This document shows positions 57,963-64,000 of a stretch of DNA of 64,000 nt, in pieces. The stretch's first letter is position 1, and each line of letters begins with the position of its first letter. The notes under the pieces were generated by a model. It was not told the origin of the DNA. It saw only the letters and a program-made list of their open reading frames with translations, and did not search any database. Origin of the DNA: Tetradesmus obliquus (lineage: Eukaryota; Chlorophyta; Chlorophyceae; Sphaeropleales; Scenedesmaceae); contig CP126205.1 of NCBI GenBank assembly GCA_030272155.1, positions 3,212,501 to 3,276,500 of the forward strand, written 5' to 3'. The position numbers and the translations under genes are program-made.

Positions 57963-58841
57963 TCTGCCAGCAGCCCTGCGGCTACTGCTGATGGCAGCAG
58001 GTGCGCAAAAGCTAGCTGATGCACACCATGCAGACTGTTGGTTGCAGCTGAAGGCTATAGTGTGTCTCAAGACTACTGCTGTGTGCAGCAGCTGCCCGGT
58101 CTACTTGCTGATGTGTGCTCTACGACGACCACAACACGCTGCAAGCACAAATAAGAATAGCACTGCCACATCTAGTGTATCTGTACTAGTTCTACTTGGT
58201 TTTCAGTCGTCTGGCGCTCAGCACTGCTGAGCAGGGCTGAGGACTCGGTTGGTCACAGACAACGGCAGATATTAGAAGCAGCCAAGAGAGCGTGACGGTA
58301 AGTTAATATCGACTGCACGACACGACGTCTTGCATACGTTGCGACGGATGGCTGTTCCGTACCTGCTTCATGTGCAGCAACAGACAGTTCAAATGACCTG
58401 TCACACACTCAACATGGGGGTCCCTGGTGCCGTGCCTATTGCTTACACTGTAAGTATGATCCTTGCTATTTGCTTTGCGTGAGAGGTCGTGGCTAGCAAG
58501 TTACAGCGTGCCCCGCAGGGCCTGCTCCACAAACCACACTTTGCCTCGGCACGCATGCACATTGCTCCATACTCCCGCTGAAGAGATCGTGGTATTTCAA
58601 GAAAGCTGCTGGTTAAACTTCTTCACCTTGGCACTTGCCCGTTTCCACCACGAACCTCACGCTCTGCCTGTACTGGGCCTGAGGGAGTCGAGAGTGACTG
58701 CCGCAACTCTTTACAAACATGCAATCATGAGAAAACACAACCTGTGAGAGCCAGCACTCGATCCTGGCTGCACTAGCGCATCACCAGGCTGCTGCTGCTC
58801 TCACCAGGCTGCTCCGTTGTTTGGTTCTCAGCAACTCGCCA
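57963..58841. promoter_or_regulatory. Divergent intergenic region, coiled-coil / TRF4-like gene
   Basis: About 880 bp with no recognised exon. It presumably holds both promoters. No TATA box identified. Confidence 0.45.
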
Positions 58842-59341
58842 ATGTGCCGGCTTGGTGTTTTTAACATGAACCATGGGCTGGTAGCATGTGGTCAGCATGC
58901 TGGCAGTGCCATGCACACAGCAGCAGTGCGGCAGAAGGCTAGCCATGTCTGCAGTGCCCTCCTGCAGCAGCAGCACCTGCACCAGCAGCACTGGCATGTG
59001 CTGCAGCAAGCACAGGCAGCGCTGCACAGCAGCTTTCAGACCTCTGCAGCAGCGCACTGTGCCTTTCCACGCCGGCAGCAGCAGCAGCCGCAGCAGCATG
59101 CGACAGCACTGCCAGCCCTTCCCGGACTCCTGCTACAAACCAGCAGGCATTATAGCAGATCCTGGCGACACAGAGCAGCAGCACGAGACTCGGACACTGA
59201 AGCCGTCACAACCATAGACAAGGAGCAGCAGCAGCAGCAGTGGCAGGAGTTCGATGACAGCCGTAGTCAGCAGCAGCAGCAGCAGCAACCGCAGGGGTCG
59301 CCGCCGTCTTCAGCAGACAGCTCGTATGATGCAGTTGCCGA

Positions 59342-59373
<32 letters not shown>

Positions 59374-62300
59374 TGATGCAGCCGTCAACCAAGCCGCTGT
59401 ACAGCCCGCTGCATTATGATGTAGTGGAGTTTGCGGGGCAGGTGGTGCCCACTCCAGCAGAGCGTGCAGAGAAGCAGCGGGTCATACAGTGGTGAGCACG
59501 CTGGCTGCATAGCTTTCTGTCGTTTTCTGTCAAAAACTGCTATAGTTTTGTCATGTGCAGACACGTGGGGCGCTCATGTGTAGCTTGAGCGTGAGTTGTT
59601 GTGTGTTTTCACCTGGGGGCTGGGCTGGGGGCTGTTGTGACTGCCCAGGTCATGAGCAGCAATCAGCCAGCTTGCCTGCTCACCTCAATCTGCCTGCCTG
59701 CCGCCCCTGCTGCTGCAGCGTTGCTGCTGCCACCAAGCGCAGCTTTGAGGACGTGTCACACATTCGCGTGCAGCCGTTTGGCAGCTTTGTGAACGGGCTG
59801 TCGACATGGAACAGTGACGTGGACTTGGTGGTCACAGGTGACCTGGGGTGATGGGCTGGGTGGGTTGTTTGGAGTGAATGATGAGCCTGCATTTTAGTCT
59901 GATGAATGGCAGAGAGAAGCAGCAGTGAAGGATGTCAGTCGCAGTTGCATGCATGCGTGTTCATACAATGGTTTCAACATCAAATCACCTGCTTGCGGTG
60001 CTGCTATACTGCTGTGCTGCTGTTGCAATCCTCAGGGCTTGCTAAGCCCAGCCGGATCACTGGCGGTTTTAGCCACAATGACAAGAAAGTGGTATACAGG
60101 GCCCTGGACCGCATTGCAGCAGCGCTGCGCAAGTGAGTGTGCTTGCAGAGATCTGAAGCAGCATCAGCAGCAGCAGCAGCAGCAGCGGTGCTGGCAGCAC
60201 CAACAGCAGGCGCAGCATCAACCGTGGATGTTTGGCATTTTTTCGTCAGCAATGACATTCGCCAGATGATGTAGCAGCAGCACTGACAGAGCAAACATTT
60301 GTCTGCAGCAACAGCAAAGCGCACTGTGGACATTGCCAGAATAGGCTAGTGCTGCCACGCACCACAGGCAGCAGCCAACAGCAGCACATGCATCTCAAAC
60401 ATGTCCTTTTACATATGTGGTTGCAGGCAGAGGAAGCTGTCCATCAGCAAGATGACCATCATCCGCACCGCGCGCATCCCTCTGATCAAGCTGGAGACCA
60501 ACAGCCGCGTGGTGGCAGACATCAGCCTGGGTGACACCAGCGGCCCACGCGCAGCAAACTACATCGCGCAGCAGGTGTGCAGGTTGCATTGTATGTGCTT
60601 CCAAATTGGGTTGTGGGTTGCGCTTCTGCACTGGCATAAGCCTGGGCGACACCAGCGGGCGGCGCGCGGCAAACTACATCGCACAATAGGTGAGCACAGA
60701 ATCCTTCTGCACAACCTCCGTAAGCTGAGACACACAGATGCATGCTGGCAGAATCAGCCTGGGAGACAGCAGCGGCCCACGCGCAGCAGACTACATTGCG
60801 CAGCGAGGTGTGTTGTGGTTGGAGTGTGGCCGGCCCTTTCAGACTACGTCTGATTCTGCAAACCAGCTGGCGCCGCTGGTGCTGGTCTTAAGGTGTACAC
60901 ATGCTCCTGCCATTGCCTTGCATCCTCATGTACCTTGCTGCTCCTGCTGCTGCTGCTGCTGCTGCTGTTGCGTGCAGATCGGCCTGTACCCTCCGCTAGC
61001 TTCGTTGGTGCTGGTGCTCACGGTGTACACATGCTCGTTGCTTTCGCCTCACGTCCTCATGCATCTTGCTGCTGCTGCTATGTGCAGATTGGCCTGTACC
61101 CTTCCCTAGCTCCGCTGGTGCTGGTGCTCAAGGTGTACCTGCGCAGCTGCGGGCTCAACGAGGTGGCCAATGGCGGCATCAGCAGCTTTGCGCTGACCAA
61201 TATGGTGCTGGCACACATCATGGACGAGCTGCGGGTGAGCGTGAACTTGAGCATGAATATGTGTGTGAAGTTGGGTGTGAACTTTGGCAGCAGGGTGTGA
61301 TGCGGCATCAGCAGCTTTGCGCTGACCAACATGGTGCTGGCACACATCATGGACGAGCTGCGGGTGAGAATGGGTGTGAAGTAGGGTGTGAAGTTGAGTG
61401 TGAACTTGGGTGTGCACTCTTACAGCAGGGTGTAATGCGGCATCAGCAGCTTTGCTCTCACCAACATGGTGCTGGCACACATCATGGACGAGCTGCGGGT
61501 GAGTTTGGGTGTGAACCTGGGTGTGAACCTGGGTGTGAACCTGGGTGTGAACATCTGATTTCAGCGCAAGAGCCAGGCTGGCTGCAGGTGTACACTTGTG
61601 AGCAGCTGTATGTCGGAACTGTACGGCAGCGCCATTTAACACAGCTGTCTGGCATCCATCAGCTGCGCTATGCAGCTGCTGATCTGCTGCTGCTGCTGAT
61701 CTGCTGCTGCTGCTGCTGACAGGACGGGAATGACGTGTTTGACCTAGGGGAGACGCTGTACAGCTTCCTGGTGCGCTTCGGGGACGACTTTGACGTGCAC
61801 AGGGTGAGCATAAGAACGTCAGCTTGCTCAGCAGTGAGGCAGAAGAAGCGTGTTACAAGTGGTATTGATAAGATGCTGTAATAAAAGCAACAGGGCATCG
61901 TTTCCTGCTGCTGTGCTTGAGCTTGCTGCTTTGGCAGTCCGCCACGAGCAGCAGCTGCCCATCTATGGTCTTCACGCTGTGTGGCAAAGCCATCATGTGA
62001 TCAAGTGAAGTGCATTGTGCTGTGCATACCATGCTGCAACAGATAGTGCGCAATGTAGCTGCCATGCTGCCTATTGTGATGTTTTGTAGTGACAATTCAG
62101 ACAGCTAAGATTCTGTAGCACAGAGTGAGGGACGGAGCCTGAGGGGGGCCTAGCTGACACCCTGTACTCAAACACAATGTCTCAAATCAATCAAACACAA
62201 ATGGTCAGAAAGACGCAAAACTGGTCGCTGCAGTGTCCTGTCGGGAGGCTATCTTCTGCATGCTGTCTTTGATTTTAACAAAGGACACCAGACATCGTGT

Positions 62301-63036
62301 GCCATTCATGTCTGGTCATGTCTGTTGCTTGCAGGACGCTGTGTCGGTGCAGCTGGGCGGCTGTGTGGCGCGCTCACAGCTGTCGCACCTAGGCGACAGC
62401 TCAGGGCGGCTCATACTGGAAGACCCCCTCACAGGTGAGCATGAACCCTTGCAATTACCTCATGATAACTTGGTATTCTGGATGTATTTTGTGCAGCTGT
62501 CGCCCCACCTAAGAACAGCTCTGGGTGGTGCATCCTGGAAGCCCCACTCACAGGTGAGTATCTGCCCTGTATGTTTGTTATGCTCTTGCAACTATACAAC
62601 CGTTGCTCCTAAGGGACAGCTTGGCGCGGCTGCATTGATTCACCCAGGCTCAGCCACTTCAGCGGCTGCTGCACCCCTGCCATAATAACACCGTTAAGAT
62701 TGTTTTTCCAGTGGACTCTCACAGAGCTGCGCACCAACGACTGGCTGCCCTGCTGCTGCTGCTGCTGCTGCTGCAGGCCGCGACGTGGCCTCTGGCAGCT
62801 ACCGCATCATCGCTGTGCAGATGGCCTTCAGCAAAGCAGCGCGGCGGCTGGAGTCCCTCGCACAATCCAGCAGGGGCAGCAGCAGCGGCCGCATCAATTA
62901 CCTGGAAGGTCTGTTTGATGTGGCGAGGGCCCTAGACCGGCAGGGCCACCGGCGCGGCGGCTGGGGCGCTGCTGCTGCTGGTGCTGGAGGCTTGGTGGAC
63001 GAGTACTTTGTGGTGCAGCAGGGCGGCCGCTTTGTG
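58842..63036 (+). CDS. TRF4/TENT4-type non-canonical poly(A) polymerase (3' end outside window)
   Basis: Exons 58842-59491, 59719-59837, 60036-60132, 60427-60574, 61088-61234, 61723-61803, 62335-62434 and 62777-63036 join in phase. At least one more exon lies beyond the window. The N-terminal ~200 residues are Gln/Ser-rich. YDVVEFAGQVVPT, then the nucleotidyltransferase motif PFGSFVNGLSTWNSDVDLVV (Gly-Ser and the DxD metal pair) and a third Asp in VADISLGD give a complete catalytic triad. LVLVLKVYLRSCGLNEVANG with ISSFALTNMVL and DVFDLGETLYSFLVRFGDDFD form the central/PAP-associated domain, with LEDPLTG and GSYRIIAVQMAFSKAARR. TRF4-type enzymes add short oligo(A) tails to mark nuclear RNAs for the exosome. 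ATG 58842 or 58866 is the start. Exons 4, 5, 7 and 8 have edge echoes. Confidence 0.88.
59223..59370 (+). repeat. CAG runs coding Q and S tracts in TRF4-like exon 1
   Basis: Three short CAG runs (59224-59240, 59269-59290, 59342-59369) encode polyQ, polyQ and polyS in the same reading frame. The Ser tract arises from AGC phasing. Confidence 0.85.
60620..60815 (+). repeat. Donor-edge echoes of TRF4-like exon 4 (2 copies)
   Basis: Copies of the exon end ISLGDTSGPRAANYIAQQ (catalytic third-Asp segment) lie at about 60638-60692 (SGRRAANYIAQ-stop) and 60755-60812 (ISLGDSSGPRAADYIAQR), downstream of the true donor at 60574. Confidence 0.93.
60860..61065 (+). repeat. Acceptor-edge echoes of TRF4-like exon 5 (2 copies)
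   Basis: Copies of IGLYP then LAPLVLVLKVY with a GCAG acceptor lie at about 60978-61040 (close copy) and 60865-60905 (partial), upstream of the intact exon at 61088. A CTG run precedes the close copy. Confidence 0.9.
61295..61505 (+). repeat. Donor-edge echoes of TRF4-like exon 5 (2 copies)
   Basis: Copies of GISSFALTNMVLAHIMDELR with GGGTGAG donors end at about 61363 and 61500. The parent ends at 61234. The coding parts are almost identical. The spacers contain GTGTGAACTTGGGTGTGAA-like simple repeats. Confidence 0.95.
62490..62560 (+). repeat. Donor-edge echo of TRF4-like exon 7 (1 copy)
   Basis: A diverged copy of the exon end GTGCAGCTG through CCCCACTCACAG|GTGAGT lies downstream of the true donor at 62434. 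The coding frame is no longer kept. Confidence 0.8.
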
Positions 63037-63119
63037 GTGAGTGGATGTGGGAGTGTGTGCTGCGTGGTTTCGGGCGGCAGTGCTGATTGCGTGTTCATTG
63101 CTTGGCTTTGTTGAGGGGC

Positions 63120-64000
63120 GGTTCTGCTGTCTGCAGCGCTGTTGCTAGCTGCTGCATGCACCAATTACTTGGAGGGTCTGTTTGACGTGGCCAGGGCCCT
63201 AGACAGGCAAGGCCACCGGCGGGGCGGCTGGGGCGCTGCTGCTGCTGCTGGTGCTGGAGGATAAATGGACGAGTACTTTGTGGTGCAGCAGGGCGGCCGC
63301 TTTGTGGTGAGTGGATGTGGGAGTGTGTGCTGCTGCATGGTTTGGGGCGGTAGTGATGATTGCGTGTTCATTGCTTGGCTTTGTTGAGGGGCGGTTCTGC
63401 TGCCTGCAGCGCTGTTGCTAGCTGCTGCATGCACCAATTACTTGGAGGGTCTGTTTGACGTGGCCAGGGCCCTAGACAGGCAAGGCCCCCGGCGGGGCGG
63501 CTGGGGCACTGCTGCTGCTGCTGGTGCTGGAGGATAAATGGACGAGTACTTTGTGGTGCAGCAGGGCGGCCGCTTTGTGGTGAGTGGATGTGGGAGTGTG
63601 TGCTGCTGCATGGTTTGGGGCGGTAGTGATGATTGCGTGTTCATTGCTTGGCTTTGTTGAGGGGCGGTTCTGCTGTCTGCAGCGCTGTTGCTAGCTGCTG
63701 CATGCACCAATTACTTGGAGGGTCTGTTTGACGTGGCCAGGGCCCTAGACAGGCAAGGCCACCGACGCGGCGGCTGGGGCGCTGCTGCTGCTGCTGGCGC
63801 TGGAGGCTTGATGGACGAGTACTTTGTGGTGCAGCAGGGCGGCCGCTTTGTGGAGAGTGGATGTGGCAGTGTCACGGTGCTGCTGCATGGTTTGGGGCGC
63901 CAGTGCTGTTCAAATGTTGGTGGTGTGGCTGTGTTGAGGGGCGGTGGTGCTGTCTGCAGCGTGTTTGCCAGCTGCTGCATGCATCGAGCCAAAGGTGTGT
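63120..64000 (+). repeat. Donor-edge echoes of TRF4-like exon 8 (3 full copies plus a partial)
   Basis: The exon end NYLEGLFDVARALDRQGHRR through DEYFVVQQGGRFV and its GTGAGTGGATGTGGGAGTGT donor are repeated with AATTA at 63163, 63436 and 63709; the parent is at 62896. The spacing is 267, 273 and 273 bp. A further partial unit starts near 63945 at the window end. Two copies carry GGATAAATG, an in-frame stop, where the parent has GGCTTGGTG. The two 273-bp units are almost identical, hence recent. Confidence 0.95.

Noticed and set aside
63165-63992. Three near-identical 90-residue minus-strand open frames 273 bp apart
   Set aside because: They are antisense shadows of the TRF4-like exon 8 echo units; the regular spacing is that of the repeat.
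1-64000. Transposons, retroelements or virus-like insertions
   Set aside because: No reverse transcriptase, integrase, transposase, capsid or terminal-repeat structure was recognised. All prominent repeats trace to local exon edges or triplet runs.

Overview
This 64 kb window is nuclear DNA of a eukaryotic green alga. The evidence is spliced genes with GT-AG introns, a nuclear gene for plastid ribosomal protein bL31c, an ELIP-type three-helix chlorophyll-binding protein, a chloroplast DUF1995 protein, and plant-type split ATP-citrate lyase (the A subunit is encoded here). Intron-rich genes packed with CAG/CTG trinucleotide runs suggest a chlorophyte, perhaps Scenedesmaceae-like. That placement is an inference from sequence style, not a search result.

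Layout in window order: 1-3.3 kb, no recognised gene, short tandem repeats; 3.8-9.5 kb (-) ATP-citrate lyase A subunit; 10.0-13.1 kb (+) plastid HAD-family PYRP2-like protein; 15.8-18.3 kb (+) divergent bZIP factor; 18.3-22.8 kb, no recognised gene; 22.8-26.0 kb (-) GT61-like glycosyltransferase; 27.4-28.7 kb (-) complex I subunit NDUFA5; 30.0-32.7 kb (-) xanthine/hypoxanthine phosphoribosyltransferase of the XPT1 type; 33.0-36.1 kb (+) RCC1-repeat protein; 36.5-37.4 kb (+) ELIP-like protein; 39.2-43.8 kb (-) DUF1995 protein; 44.3-45.9 kb (+) bL31c; 47.8-49.5 kb (+) DMT/TPT-type transporter; 50.7-50.8 kb, tRNA-like sequence lacking an anticodon; 50.9-51.4 kb (-) small hypothetical; 53.8-58.0 kb (-) coiled-coil protein; 58.8-64.0 kb (+) TRF4/TENT4-type non-canonical poly(A) polymerase, running off the window end. 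The genes are ordinary housekeeping genes with no shared pathway. Several pairs are divergently transcribed across intergenic gaps of about 0.25-0.9 kb.

The outstanding feature is a repeated architecture I call exon-edge echoes. In at least nine of the fourteen recognised genes, the first or last 30-110 nt of an exon, together with its splice site or stop codon, is tandemly repeated 1-7 extra times into the adjacent intron or 3' flank. Exon interiors stay single copy. Acceptor-side echoes always lie upstream of the intact exon. Donor-side and stop-side echoes always lie downstream. The extreme case is ATP-citrate lyase exon 4, whose 3' edge exists in eight copies between 6.7 and 7.6 kb. Copies have diverged, so this is unlikely to be a simple assembly stutter. 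I do not know of a description of this as a genome-wide architecture.

Exon coordinates were derived by hand from splice consensus, phase and protein similarity recalled from memory. No alignment or search was run.
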